Shown piece by piece: positions 34,899 to 43,798 of a DNA stretch of 64,000 nt. The position numbers and the translations under genes were made by a program. The stretch covers positions 62,001 through 126,000 of the forward strand of contig NZ_BMSV01000003.1 of NCBI RefSeq assembly GCF_014649335.1. The letters run 5' to 3'. A model generated the notes under the pieces. The model was not told the origin of the DNA, did no database searches, and saw only the letters and a program-made list of their open reading frames with translations. Origin of the DNA: Streptomyces roseolilacinus. Its GTDB lineage: Bacteria > Actinomycetota > Actinomycetes > Streptomycetales > Streptomycetaceae. How positions within the stretch are numbered: the stretch's first letter is position 1; each line of letters opens with the position of its first letter.

Positions 34899-35060
34899 GT
34901 CGCCTCCGTCCCGCCCGCCGGGGTTCTCGGCCAAAAATTCACCATGGATTACGGCCCGGGATCGGAAAATGCGCTTCGTTGCAATAGAGTCACCGAACAG
35001 CGTCGGACTCCTGGGTGTCGCGCGGACAAAACGGTGGGCGGAGCGATTCGGAGGTTCGGT

Positions 35061-35738
35061 ATGCGCATTCCCGCGCACTCGGTGTGCACGGCGATCCGGG
35101 CGGACATCGTCTCCGGGGTGCTGCCGTGCGGCGGCCGCCTCACCGAGGAGCAGCTCGCCCGCCGCTACGGCGTCTCCCGCGTCCCGGTCCGCGAGGCGCT
35201 GCGCACCCTGGAGTCGGAGGGCTTCGTCGTCTCGCGCCGCCACGTCGGCGCCTGCGTGGCGGAGCCGACCGAGCAGGACGCCGCCGACCTGCTGGAGATG
35301 CGCACGCTGCTGGAGCCGCTGGGCGCCGCCCGTGCCGCCCAGCGCCGCACCGAGGCCCATCTGAAGGTGCTGCGCGGCCTCGTCCGCCTCGGCCAGGAGC
35401 GGGCCCGCCGCGACCAGGGCGAGGATCTCCGGTCGCTGGGCGACTGGTTCCACGAGACGCTCGCCCGGGCGTCGGCCAGCCCCGGCCTGACCTCGCTGCT
35501 CACCCAGCTGCGCCACAAGATCGCCTGGATGTACGCCGTCGACGAGCCGGCCAGGCCGGCCGAGGCGTGGGCGGAGCGCGGCGCGATCGTCGACGCCGTC
35601 GCCCGCGGCGACGCGGAGCGGGCCCGGGCCCTCACCGCCCAGCACGTCGAGCGGTGGCGCGGCGCCCACCGGCTGCGCCGCACGGACCGGGTGAGGGGTT
35701 CGCAACACCACGTCAACACCGCCGGAGCGCGGAATTAA
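35061..35738 (+). CDS. GntR-family regulator (FCD/FadR subfamily)
   Basis: 225 residues from ATG 35061, six nt after a perfect GGAGG. Winged helix (about 5-70): SVCTAIRADIVSGVLPCGG, LARRYGVSRVPVREALRTLESEGFV. FCD domain (about 85-200): LLEMRTLLEPLGAARAA, a Trp-Phe-His-Glu helix (DWFHETLARASASP), and EHV-like AQHVERWR. Ligand is probably an organic acid but not determinable. It follows the M23 gene and is convergent with ptsH. The 162-bp upstream gap has AATAGAGTC, a possible -10 (TAGAGT). No target genes are evident next to it. Confidence 0.88.
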   Translation: MRIPAHSVCTAIRADIVSGVLPCGGRLTEEQLARRYGVSRVPVREALRTLESEGFVVSRRHVGACVAEPTEQDAADLLEMRTLLEPLGAARAAQRRTEAHLKVLRGLVRLGQERARRDQGEDLRSLGDWFHETLARASASPGLTSLLTQLRHKIAWMYAVDEPARPAEAWAERGAIVDAVARGDAERARALTAQHVERWRGAHRLRRTDRVRGSQHHVNTAGARN

Positions 35739-35926
35739 CACCGGGGCCGTATACAAAGGGCGGAAGGAATGGCGCGGCCCTTTCCCGCTGCCCGGAACGA
35801 ATGCCGCCGGGAAAAGCGAAGGGGCCGGCGGCCCGGCGTGCCCGGGGAATTCGATGTGCCCGGGGAAAACGACCCGCCCGAAGAAAGCGCCGCGTCCGCG
35901 GAATCCGACGCGCCCCGAAAAGCGGT

Positions 35927-35962
35927 GGAGCCGCACCCCCGGATTCCGGGCGGTGCGGCTCC
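35927..35962. terminator. Bidirectional terminator between GntR gene and ptsH
   Basis: GGAGCCGCACC (35927-35937) pairs with GGTGCGGCTCC (35952-35962) and an inner CCCGG/CCGGG pairing with ATT loop extends it. It sits 20 bp past the minus-strand ptsH stop. Confidence 0.75.
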
Positions 35963-35981
35963 GCGGTGCCGTCGGCTGCCG

Positions 35982-36263
35982 TCAGACGGTCTCGGGAAGC
36001 TCCTCGAGACCCTCGGCGACCAGCTTCGCCAGACGGTCCAGCGCCACTTCCGCGCCCTCGGCCTCGGAGGTGAGGACGATCTCCTCGCCGCCCTGCGCGC
36101 CCAGGCCGAGCACCGCGAGCATCGACGCGGCGTTGACCGGGGTGCCGCCGGCCTTGGCGATCGTCACGGGGACGCCGGAGGCCGTGGCGGCACGGACGAA
36201 GATGGAGGCGGGGCGGGCGTGCAGGCCCTCGGCCCAGCCGACGTTGACGCGGCGCTCAGCCAT
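35982..36263 (-). CDS. ptsH: Phosphocarrier protein HPr
   Basis: 93 residues from ATG 36263 with GAAGG upstream; a start 15 bp upstream is also in frame but lacks conservation. Active His15 lies in EGLHARPAS. The Ser position (about 46) within NAASMLAVLGLGAQ is present. HPr passes phosphate from enzyme I to PTS permeases; in Streptomyces the gene stands alone, away from ptsI, as here. Ends with a terminator shared with the convergent GntR gene. Confidence 0.95.
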   Translation of the reverse strand: MAERRVNVGWAEGLHARPASIFVRAATASGVPVTIAKAGGTPVNAASMLAVLGLGAQGGEEIVLTSEAEGAEVALDRLAKLVAEGLEELPETV

Positions 36264-36336
36264 GGTGTTGCCCTTCAAGTGCTAGCGGTTGTCTAGACCA
36301 GTCTCTCATGTCCGGCGGGGTACCGGAGCGGCGCCG

Positions 36337-36342
36337 TACCCT
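36337..36342 (+). promoter_or_regulatory. -10-like TACCCT, 6 nt before the patA-like ATG
   Basis: Predicts a leaderless transcript; no Shine-Dalgarno sequence is visible in the 6-nt gap. Confidence 0.45.
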
Positions 36343-36348
36343 TGGCCC

Positions 36349-39267
36349 ATGCTGAACCCGTCCGATCAGTCGGCGCACGCGTACCCCGACCACTGGGAGG
36401 CCGACGTGGTGCTGCGCGACGGCGGCACCGCGCGGATCAGACCGATCACCACGGACGACGCCGAACGCCTGGTCAGCTTCTACGAGCAGGTCTCGGATGA
36501 GTCGAAGTACTACCGGTTCTTCGCACCCTACCCCCGGCTCTCCGCCAAGGACGTGCACCACTTCACCCACCACGACTACGTGGACCGGGTGGGCCTGGCC
36601 GCGACGATCGGCGGCGAGTTCATCGCGACGGTCCGCTACGACCGGATCGACGCCGCGGGCCGCCCCGCCCCCGCCCCCGCCGACGAGGCCGAGGTCGCCT
36701 TCCTCGTCCAGGACGCCCACCAGGGCCGCGGCGTCGCCTCCGCCCTGCTGGAGCACGTCGCCGCCGTCGCCCGCGAACGCGGCATCAGGCGGTTCGCCGC
36801 GGAGGTGCTGCCCGCCAACACCAAGATGATCAAGGTGTTCACGGACGCCGGCTACACCCAGAAGCGCAGCTTCGAGGACGGAGCCGTCCGCCTCCACCTC
36901 GACCTGGAGCCCACCGACCGCTCCCTCGCCGTCCAGCGCGCCCGCGAGCAGCGCGCCGAGGCCCGGTCCGTGCAGCGACTCCTCGCCCCCGGCTCCGTCG
37001 CCGTCGTCGGCGCGGGCCGCGCCCCCGGCGGCGTCGGCCGCACCGTCCTGCGCAACCTGGTCGGCGCCGGGTTCACCGGCCGCGTGCACGCCGTGAACCG
37101 CGCCCTCCCCGAAGGGCCGGCCACCCTGGAGGGCGTCCCCGCCCACCGCTCCGTCGGCGAGATCGGCGAGCCCGTCGACCTGGCCGTCGTCGCCGTGCCC
37201 GCCGAGCACGTCCCGGACGCCGTCGCGGACTGCGGCGAACACGGCGTGCGCGGGCTCGTCGTCCTGTCCGCCGGCTACGCCGAGAGCGGCCCGGCCGGGC
37301 GGGAGCGCCAGCGGGCGCTGGTGCGGCAGGCCCGCTCGTACGGGATGCGCGTCATCGGCCCCAACGCCTTCGGCGTGATCAACACCGCGGACGGGGCACG
37401 ACTCAACGCCTCCCTCGCCCCGCAGCTGCCCGCCGCGGGGCGCATCGGCCTGTTCACCCAGTCCGGCGCGATCGGCGTCGCCCTGCTGTCCGGGCTGCAC
37501 CGGCGCGGCGCGGGCGTGTCGTCGGCCGTCTCGGCCGGCAACCGGGCCGACGTCTCCGGCAACGACATCCTCCAGTACTGGTACGAGGACCCCGACACGG
37601 ACGTGGCCCTGCTGTACCTGGAGTCGATCGGCAACCCCCGCAAGTTCACCCGACTCGCCCGCCGCACGGCCGCCGTCAAGCCGGTCGTCGTCGTCAAGGG
37701 CGCCCGGCACAGCGGCAGCGCGCCCCCCGGGCACGCTGTGCCCACCACCCGCATCCCGCACGCCACCGTGTCCGCGCTGCTCCGCCAGGCCGGGGTCATC
37801 CGCGTCGACACGGTCACCGAGCTCGTCGACGCGGGCCTGCTGCTCGCTGGGCAGCCCCTGCCCAGGGGGCCGCGCGTCGCGATCCTCGGCAACTCCGAGT
37901 CGCTGGGCCTCCTCACGTACGACGCCTGCCTCACCGAGGGCCTGCGGCCGCTGCCGCCCCGCGACCTGACGACCGCCGCCACGCCCGAGGACTTCCGGGC
38001 CGCGCTCGCCGGGGCCCTGCGCGACGACGCGTGCGACGCGGTGGTCGTCACCGCGATCCCGCGGATCGGCCCGCAGGGGACGGCGGAGCCGACCGGCGAG
38101 GGCGAGGTGCTGGCGGCCGCCCTGCGCGGGGCCCGCGCCGTCTCCCCGGCGAAGCCGGTCGTGGTCGTCCACGTCGAACTGGGCGCCCTGGCGGACGCCC
38201 TGGCGGCCGCGACCAGCACCGCCCCCGCCCCGGAGCACCCGGCCCCCGCCGGCACCGCCCCCGCCCCGGACGCGGCGGCGGCACCCCACGGAGGGACCGC
38301 GGCCGCCGCCCGGCCGCCCGCCGCGCCGCCGGAGCCGGGGCACGCGCCCGGCGCGGCCGCCGACGGCCCCCCGGCGCCCGCCGGCGCCGCCACCGGGAAC
38401 ATCCCCGCGTACCCCGCCGCCGAGCGGGCCGTGCGGGCGCTGGCCGAGGCCGTCAGGTACGCCGAGTGGCGGCGCGAGGCCGCCGAGCCGGGCCGGGTGC
38501 CCGAGTACGAGGGCATCGACGAGGCCGGGGCCGCCGCCCTGATCGAACGGCTCCTCGGCGCGGGCGGCGCGGGGGAGCGCGGCACCACCCTCGCGCCGGA
38601 CGCCGTCCGGGAACTGCTCACCCACTACGGCATCGCCGTACGGCCCACCCTCCCCGCGCCCGACCCCGGCACCGCCGTGGACGCCGCGGCCCGCCTCGGC
38701 TACCCGGTCGCCCTCAAGACCACCGCGCCGCACCTGCGCCACCGCCCCGACCTCGGCGGCGTACGGCTGGACCTGGCCACCGAGGAGCAGCTGCGCACCG
38801 CGTACGCCGAGCTCACCGCGGCGCTCGGCCGGCCCGCCGAGCTCCAGCCGGTCGTCCAGGCCATGGTGCCGCGCGGCGTCGACACCGTCGTCCGCGCCGC
38901 GATCGACCCGGCGGTCGGCGCCGTCCTGTCCTTCGGTCTCGCCGGCGCCCCCTCCGAACTGCTCGGCGACATGGCGCACCGACTCGTCCCGGCCACCGAC
39001 CGCGACGTCGCCGAGCAGATCCGCTCCGTGCGGACCGCCCCGCTCCTCTTCGGCTGGCGGGGCTCCGCGCCCGTCGACACGGCCGCCCTGGAGGAGCTGC
39101 TGCTGCGGGTGTCGCGGCTGGTCGACGACCACCCGGAGGTCGTCGCCGTCGCGCTGGAACCGGTCGTCGTGGCCCCGCGGGGCCTCGCCGTCCTGGGCGC
39201 GACCGTACGGCTCGCCCCGCCCCCCGCCCGCACCGACCTCGGCCCCCGCCGCCTGCCCAGCTACTGA
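36349..39267 (+). CDS. PatA-type protein acetyltransferase: GNAT fused to NDP-forming acyl-CoA synthetase
   Basis: 972 residues. N-terminal GNAT domain (about 10-180: VVLRDGGTARIRPIT, EVAFLVQDAHQGRGVASALLEHV acetyl-CoA loop). Then CoA-binding domain (about 205-330), succinyl-CoA-synthetase-like domains (330-620: GLFTQSGAIGVALL, SAGNRADVSGNDILQY), a long Ala/Pro linker (about 620-690) and an ATP-grasp domain (about 750-960: ALKTTAPHLRHRPDLGGVRL). In S. lividans the homologue acetylates acyl-CoA synthetases and uses the large domain for acetyl-CoA sensing. GNAT at the N-terminus is the Streptomyces arrangement, opposite to Salmonella Pat. Start ATG 36349 follows TACCCT by 6 nt (leaderless candidate). 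Confidence 0.93.
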   Translation: MLNPSDQSAHAYPDHWEADVVLRDGGTARIRPITTDDAERLVSFYEQVSDESKYYRFFAPYPRLSAKDVHHFTHHDYVDRVGLAATIGGEFIATVRYDRIDAAGRPAPAPADEAEVAFLVQDAHQGRGVASALLEHVAAVARERGIRRFAAEVLPANTKMIKVFTDAGYTQKRSFEDGAVRLHLDLEPTDRSLAVQRAREQRAEARSVQRLLAPGSVAVVGAGRAPGGVGRTVLRNLVGAGFTGRVHAVNRALPEGPATLEGVPAHRSVGEIGEPVDLAVVAVPAEHVPDAVADCGEHGVRGLVVLSAGYAESGPAGRERQRALVRQARSYGMRVIGPNAFGVINTADGARLNASLAPQLPAAGRIGLFTQSGAIGVALLSGLHRRGAGVSSAVSAGNRADVSGNDILQYWYEDPDTDVALLYLESIGNPRKFTRLARRTAAVKPVVVVKGARHSGSAPPGHAVPTTRIPHATVSALLRQAGVIRVDTVTELVDAGLLLAGQPLPRGPRVAILGNSESLGLLTYDACLTEGLRPLPPRDLTTAATPEDFRAALAGALRDDACDAVVVTAIPRIGPQGTAEPTGEGEVLAAALRGARAVSPAKPVVVVHVELGALADALAAATSTAPAPEHPAPAGTAPAPDAAAAPHGGTAAAARPPAAPPEPGHAPGAAADGPPAPAGAATGNIPAYPAAERAVRALAEAVRYAEWRREAAEPGRVPEYEGIDEAGAAALIERLLGAGGAGERGTTLAPDAVRELLTHYGIAVRPTLPAPDPGTAVDAAARLGYPVALKTTAPHLRHRPDLGGVRLDLATEEQLRTAYAELTAALGRPAELQPVVQAMVPRGVDTVVRAAIDPAVGAVLSFGLAGAPSELLGDMAHRLVPATDRDVAEQIRSVRTAPLLFGWRGSAPVDTAALEELLLRVSRLVDDHPEVVAVALEPVVVAPRGLAVLGATVRLAPPPARTDLGPRRLPSY

Positions 39268-39320
39268 GGGGGCGGTCCGGGGCGGCCTCCACGGCCGTCA
39301 CCGGGGCTCCGGGCGCCCCG

Positions 39321-39326
39321 TAGGAT
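39321..39326 (+). promoter_or_regulatory. -10-like TAGGAT, 7 nt before the DUF5998 ATG
   Basis: Predicts a leaderless transcript. GGAG lies between the box and ATG at a spacing too short (3 nt) for normal use. Confidence 0.5.
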
Positions 39327-39333
39327 GGAGTCC

Positions 39334-39918
39334 ATGGCGAAGACCGGTACGACGACCCAGGGGCTGCGCGCGGCGATCGAGCGCAGCGGCTACTACCCGG
39401 CCCTCGTGGCCGAGGCGGTGGAGGCCGCCGTCGGCGGCGAGCCGATCGCGTCGTACCTCGTCCACCAGGAGACCACGTTCGACGCCAACGAGGTCCGGCG
39501 CCACGTCACGGTCCTCGTGCTCACGGCGACGCGCTTCATCGTCAGCCACACCGACGAGCAGAACGCCGACACGACCTCCCCGACGCCGTACGCGACCACG
39601 TCCACCGAGTCCGTGAAGCTCGGCCGGATCTCGTCGGTCGTCGTCAGCCGCGTCGTCGCGAACCCGGAGTCGTACAAGCCCGGCACGCTGCCCCGCGAGA
39701 TCGTCCTCACGGTCGGCTGGGGCGCCGTCTCCCGGATCGACCTGGAGCCCGCCGCCTGCGGCGACCCGAACTGCGACGCCGACCACGGCTACACGGGCAA
39801 CTCCACCGCCGACGACCTGAGCCTGCGCGTCAGCGAGGCCGGCGACGGCCCGGAGACGGTCCGCCAGGCCCTCCACTTCGCCCAGGCCCTCTCCGAGGCC
39901 ACCGCGGCCACGCGCTGA
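39334..39918 (+). CDS. DUF5998 family protein
   Basis: 194 residues from ATG 39334. TAGGAT ends 7 nt before the start, suggesting a leaderless message. Core: RSGYYPALVAEAVEAAVGGE, RRHVTVLVLTATRFIVSHTDEQ (a PH-like beta core), REIVLTVGWGAVSRIDLEPA and a Cys pair (ACGDPNCDADHGYTG) that could bind metal. Conserved in actinobacteria without known function. The following phosphatase gene overlaps its stop by 1 bp, suggesting a shared operon and perhaps a shared pathway. Confidence 0.88.
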   Translation: MAKTGTTTQGLRAAIERSGYYPALVAEAVEAAVGGEPIASYLVHQETTFDANEVRRHVTVLVLTATRFIVSHTDEQNADTTSPTPYATTSTESVKLGRISSVVVSRVVANPESYKPGTLPREIVLTVGWGAVSRIDLEPAACGDPNCDADHGYTGNSTADDLSLRVSEAGDGPETVRQALHFAQALSEATAATR

Positions 39919-41123
39919 TGGCCCAGCCGACGACCACGGCCTCCGCCTGGCCCGACGAGCCGGTGCCGCTGTCCCTCGACACGGCGCCCGTACCGGCGTA
40001 CGGCTCCGGTTCCCTCGCCGACCTGCTGCCGACGCTCGCGGCGGGACTGGGCGTACCGGGTTTCGAGCACCGCATCGCCGAGCTGGCGCCGGCCGACCGG
40101 GTGTGCGTCTTCCTGATCGACGGGCTCGGCTGGGAGCAGGTCAGGGCCCACCCCGCGGAGGCCCCGTTCCTCACCTCGCTCCTGGACTCCTCGCGCGGCG
40201 GCACCGGCCGCCCCCTCACGGCCGGTTTCCCGGCCACGACCGCGACCTCGCTCGCCTCGGTCGGCACGGGCCTGCCGCCCGGCGCCCACGGCCTCGTCGG
40301 GTACACGGTGCGCGACCCCGGCACGGGCGAGCTGATGAACCAGCTGCGCTGGCGCCCCTGGACCCCGCCGCACGTCTGGCAGCCGTACCCGACGGTCTTC
40401 ACGCTGGCCGACGCCGCGGGCGTCCACACGGCCCAGGTGTCGTCCCCGGCGTTCCAGGACACCCCCCTCACGAAGGTCGCGCTCAGCGGCGGCACGTTCC
40501 ACGGGCGGCTCTCCGGCGAGGAGCGCATGGACTTCACCGCCGACCGGCTGGCGGGCGCCGACCGCGCGCTCGTCTACACGTACTACAGCGAGGTCGACGG
40601 CGCGGGCCACCGCTTCGGCGTGGACTCCGACGCCTGGCGCGGCCAGCTGATGCACGCCGACCAGCTCGTCCAGCGCCTCGCCGAGCAGCTCCCGGCGCGC
40701 TCCGCGCTGTACGTCACGGCGGACCACGGCATGGTGGACATCCCGTTCGACGAGGAGTCCCGCATCGACTTCGACGAGGACTGGGAGCTGCGCGCCGGCG
40801 TCGCCCTGCTGGGCGGCGAGGGCCGCGCCCGCCACGTGTACGCCGTGCCGGGCGCCGCGAACGACGTGCTGGCCTGCTGGCGCGAGGTGCTCGGCGACCG
40901 CTTCTGGGTCGCGGGGCGCGAGGAGGCGATCGCCGCGGGCTGGTTCGGGCCGCACGTCGACGAGCGGGTCCACGGCCGGATCGGCGACGTGGTCGCCGCC
41001 GCGCACGACGACGTGGCCCTGACGGCGTCCCTCGCCGAGCCGCACGAGTCGGCGATGGCGGGGATGCACGGCTCGATGACCGCCGCCGAGCAGCTCGTCC
41101 CGCTGCTGGAAGTCCGCACGTAG
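39918..41123 (+). CDS. Alkaline-phosphatase superfamily enzyme (nucleotide pyrophosphatase type)
   Basis: 401 residues from ATG 39918 (overlaps TGA of DUF5998). Metal/nucleophile signatures: FLIDGLGWEQV (first Asp metal ligand), nucleophile Thr in GFPATTATSLASVGTG, TYYSEVDGAGHRFG (Asp/His ligands) and YVTADHGMVDI (Asp-His). Typical of type I phosphodiesterase/pyrophosphatases. The predicted location is cytoplasmic: no signal peptide. Substrate unknown. The thymidine kinase gene follows after 69 bp. Confidence 0.9.
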   Translation: MAQPTTTASAWPDEPVPLSLDTAPVPAYGSGSLADLLPTLAAGLGVPGFEHRIAELAPADRVCVFLIDGLGWEQVRAHPAEAPFLTSLLDSSRGGTGRPLTAGFPATTATSLASVGTGLPPGAHGLVGYTVRDPGTGELMNQLRWRPWTPPHVWQPYPTVFTLADAAGVHTAQVSSPAFQDTPLTKVALSGGTFHGRLSGEERMDFTADRLAGADRALVYTYYSEVDGAGHRFGVDSDAWRGQLMHADQLVQRLAEQLPARSALYVTADHGMVDIPFDEESRIDFDEDWELRAGVALLGGEGRARHVYAVPGAANDVLACWREVLGDRFWVAGREEAIAAGWFGPHVDERVHGRIGDVVAAAHDDVALTASLAEPHESAMAGMHGSMTAAEQLVPLLEVRT

Positions 41124-41192
41124 CGCCCGTTCCGGCACCGCCCGCTCCCCGCCCCGACCCGCACCGCAGTCCCGAAAGGCCGTCACTTCCCC

Positions 41193-41891
41193 ATGCCCGA
41201 GCTCGTGTTCTTCTCCGGAACGATGGACTGCGGAAAGAGCACCCTCGCTCTGCAGATCGAGCACAACCGGTCCGCGCGCGGCCTCCAGGGCATGATCTTC
41301 ACCCGCAACGACCGGGCGGGCGCGGGGAAGCTCTCCTCCCGCCTGGGGCTCGTCACCGAGGCCGTCGAGGCGGCCGAGGAGTTCGACTTCTACGCGTACC
41401 TCGTCGACCACCTGTCGCGCGGCGGCCGCTGCGACTACGTGATCGCGGACGAGGCGCAGTTCCTCGCCCCGGAGCAGATCGACCAGCTGGCGCGGGTCGT
41501 CGACGACCTGGAGCTGGACGTGTTCGCGTTCGGCATCACCACCGACTTCCGCTCCAAGCTGTTCCCGGGCTCCCAGCGGCTGGTGGAGCTGGCGGACCGC
41601 GTGGAGGTGCTCCAGGTGGAGGCGCTGTGCTGGTGCGGCGCGCGGGCGACGCACAACGCGCGCACGGTCGGCGGCGTGATGGTCGTCGAGGGCGCCCAGG
41701 TCGTCGTCGGGGACGTCGACGGCGGCGACGAGGTGGGGTACGAGGTGCTGTGCAGGCGCCACCACCGGCGCAGGATGACCGCCGCGACCGCCCGCGCGGC
41801 GGCGCTGTCGCCGGACGTCCTGCCCGTCGAACCGTCCGAGCCGCCCACCGCCGGGCCGCCCGTCAGCGCCCCGCTGACCGCACGATCGTGA
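41193..41891 (+). CDS. tdk: Thymidine kinase (type II)
   Basis: 232 residues. Phosphorylates thymidine for salvage. P-loop GTMDCGKST (9-17), catalytic Glu/lid in VIADEAQFL (about 85-93), lasso DFRSKLFPGSQRL, and zinc-binding Cys in CWCGARATHNAR and CRRHH. A C-terminal Pro/Ser tail of about 40 residues lies beyond the conserved end. The last 29 bp overlap the convergent VOC gene. Length agrees with bacterial TK1-like enzymes. Confidence 0.93.
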   Translation: MPELVFFSGTMDCGKSTLALQIEHNRSARGLQGMIFTRNDRAGAGKLSSRLGLVTEAVEAAEEFDFYAYLVDHLSRGGRCDYVIADEAQFLAPEQIDQLARVVDDLELDVFAFGITTDFRSKLFPGSQRLVELADRVEVLQVEALCWCGARATHNARTVGGVMVVEGAQVVVGDVDGGDEVGYEVLCRRHHRRRMTAATARAAALSPDVLPVEPSEPPTAGPPVSAPLTARS

Positions 41892-42642
41892 AGACGGCGC
41901 CCTCCGGGTCCGCCACCGTCGCCGTCCGTCCCTCCGCCCCGTCCTCCGGCGCCCGCAGCACCCGCCCGCCCAGCTCCTCCACCCGCCGCGCGGCCGCGTC
42001 CGGGTCGGCCACCTCGAACCACGTCATCCAGTGCGCGCCCCGGTCACGCGGCAGGGCGGTGCCCACCCCGCGCACCGACGCCACGGGCCGGCCCCCCACG
42101 AGGAGGGCCACGCGGTCCTGACCGGCCGGGGCCGCCGGCCCGGGCTCGTGGCCGAAGACCGTCCGGTAGAACTTCACGACCGACTCGGACTCGTGCGTCA
42201 GCAGTTCGTTCCACACCGGAGCGCCGGGCGTGCCCTCCGCCACCGGCGCGGTCCCCGGGAACGCGGCCGCCTGCCACACGCCGAAGACGGCGCCCGACGG
42301 GTCGGAGCAGATCACGAGCCGCCCGGCGTCGCCCGCGTCCAGCGGCCCCACGGCGACCGTCCCGCCGCCGCAGCGGACCGACTCGGCGGTGCGGTCGGCG
42401 TCGTCGGAGGCCAGGTACGCCGTCCAGGCGCCCGGCAGGCCGCGGTCGGCCGGCAGCCGGCCGATCCCCGCGACCTCCCGGCCGTCGAGCAGCGCCCGCA
42501 CGTACGGGCCGAGCTGGGGCGGGCCGGGCTGGAACTCCCAGCCGAACAGCTCCCCGTAGAAATCCTTCGTCGCGTCAAGCCCGCGCACCATCAAGCTCAC
42601 CCAGCAGGGTGTACCCGGCTCGCGCCGAGCGGCCTCGGTCAT
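41863..42642 (-). CDS. VOC-family protein (two glyoxalase-like domains)
   Basis: 259 residues from ATG 42642 (GGAG 9 nt upstream; GTG two codons earlier is possible). Two tandem vicinal-oxygen-chelate repeats: PCWVSLMVRGLDATKDFYGELFGWEF (first) and PVWNELLTHESESVVKFYRTVFGHE (second), each ending in a VICSDPSGAVFGVWQ / TVADPEGAVFTIV strand. Such proteins act in antibiotic binding, glyoxalase or dioxygenase reactions; Streptomyces carry many. The substrate is not predictable. Its 3' end overlaps tdk tail-to-tail by 29 bp. Confidence 0.88.
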   Translation of the reverse strand: MTEAARREPGTPCWVSLMVRGLDATKDFYGELFGWEFQPGPPQLGPYVRALLDGREVAGIGRLPADRGLPGAWTAYLASDDADRTAESVRCGGGTVAVGPLDAGDAGRLVICSDPSGAVFGVWQAAAFPGTAPVAEGTPGAPVWNELLTHESESVVKFYRTVFGHEPGPAAPAGQDRVALLVGGRPVASVRGVGTALPRDRGAHWMTWFEVADPDAAARRVEELGGRVLRAPEDGAEGRTATVADPEGAVFTIVRSAGR

Positions 42643-42877
42643 CGTCACCTTCTCCTCGGACCATCGTCGTGGCCGTGCGGGGGACCGGACGCGGACCGCG
42701 TCGGCGCAGCGGCTTCACGCCTCGTCAGATGCTGGCACCGCGGGCCGGGCGGTGTGCCCCGGCCGCGCCGTGCTTTGGCGTGATCCGGCAGGAGGATGCC
42801 CGAAATTCCGACTCCCATCCGCGCTTTCCGCCGTCAGTCCTCCCGGCAGGGACCGTTTCTGCGCGAGGATGGCACGT

Positions 42878-43732
42878 ATGGAGCACAACGCAAGCACCGA
42901 CTCGCACCCTCTGGTCTCCGCCGCGGACCTCGCGGCCGAGGTGGCGTCCCCGGCGCCCGGCCCCGTCCTGCTGGACGTCCGCTGGGAGCTGGGCGGCCCG
43001 CCCGGGCGCCCCGCGTACGAGGCGGGGCACCTCCCCGGCGCCGTGTACGTGGACCTCGACACCGAGCTGGCCGGCGCGCCCGGAGAGGGGGGCCGCCACC
43101 CGCTGCCGGACCTCGACGCGTTCGGTGCGGCGATGCGCGCGGCCGGGGTGTCCTCCGGGTCGCGGGTGGTCGTGTACGACGGCGGCCAGGGCTGGGCGGC
43201 GGCGCGGGCCTGGTGGCTGCTGCGCTGGGCGGGCCACGCCGACGTGCGGGTCCTGGACGGCGGGCTCGCCGCGTGGCGGGGCGGACTGTCGACGGCGGTG
43301 CCGGAGCCGGAGCCGGGCGACTTCGTCCCCGTACCGGGCGGGCTGCCGCTACTGGACGCGGACGGGGCGGCGGCGCTGGCCCGCACCGGGCTGCTGCTGG
43401 ACGCGCGGGCGGGGGAGCGGTACCGGGGCGAGGTGGAGCCGATCGACCCGGTCGCCGGGCACATCCCGGGCGCCGTGTCGGCCCCGACGACGGAGAACGT
43501 CGCCGAGGACGGCCGCCTGCTGCCGCCGGAGGCGCTGGCGGCGCGGTTCGCGGAACTGGGCGCGGCGGACGCCCCCGAGGTGGGCGTCTACTGCGGCTCG
43601 GGCGTCTCGGCGGCCCACGAGGTCCTGGCCCTGGAGGCGGCGGGCCTGCGGGCGGCGCTGTACGCCGGCTCCTGGTCCGAGTGGAGCCGCGACCCGGACC
43701 GTCCCGTGGCCACCGGCCCCGACCGGGGCTGA
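42878..43732 (+). CDS. Sulfurtransferase with two rhodanese domains
   Basis: 284 residues. ATG 42878 (MEHNASTDSHP) is chosen; an in-frame ATG lies three codons upstream. GAGGAT seven nt before 42878 would fit a leaderless start. N-terminal rhodanese domain (10-130: VLLDVRWELGG, AGHLPGAVYVDLD) is inactive: no Cys loop. C-terminal domain (150-275) has the active-site loop YCGSGVSAAHE with Cys near 241. Thiosulfate or 3-mercaptopyruvate is the usual donor; loop length CGSGVS fits the mercaptopyruvate type. The gene converges on sepH. Confidence 0.91.
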   Translation: MEHNASTDSHPLVSAADLAAEVASPAPGPVLLDVRWELGGPPGRPAYEAGHLPGAVYVDLDTELAGAPGEGGRHPLPDLDAFGAAMRAAGVSSGSRVVVYDGGQGWAAARAWWLLRWAGHADVRVLDGGLAAWRGGLSTAVPEPEPGDFVPVPGGLPLLDADGAAALARTGLLLDARAGERYRGEVEPIDPVAGHIPGAVSAPTTENVAEDGRLLPPEALAARFAELGAADAPEVGVYCGSGVSAAHEVLALEAAGLRAALYAGSWSEWSRDPDRPVATGPDRG

Positions 43733-43745
43733 GGTCCCCGCACGC

Positions 43746-43784
43746 GCCGCGTCCGCCCCGGGAGCCTCCCGGGGCGGACGCGGC
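43746..43784. terminator. Perfect 18-bp bidirectional terminator between rhodanese gene and sepH
   Basis: 43746-43763 pairs perfectly with 43767-43784 (loop GCC); arms start GCCGCGTCCGCCCCGGG. It serves both convergent genes. Confidence 0.88.
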
Positions 43785-43798
43785 ACGTGGACCGGGGC

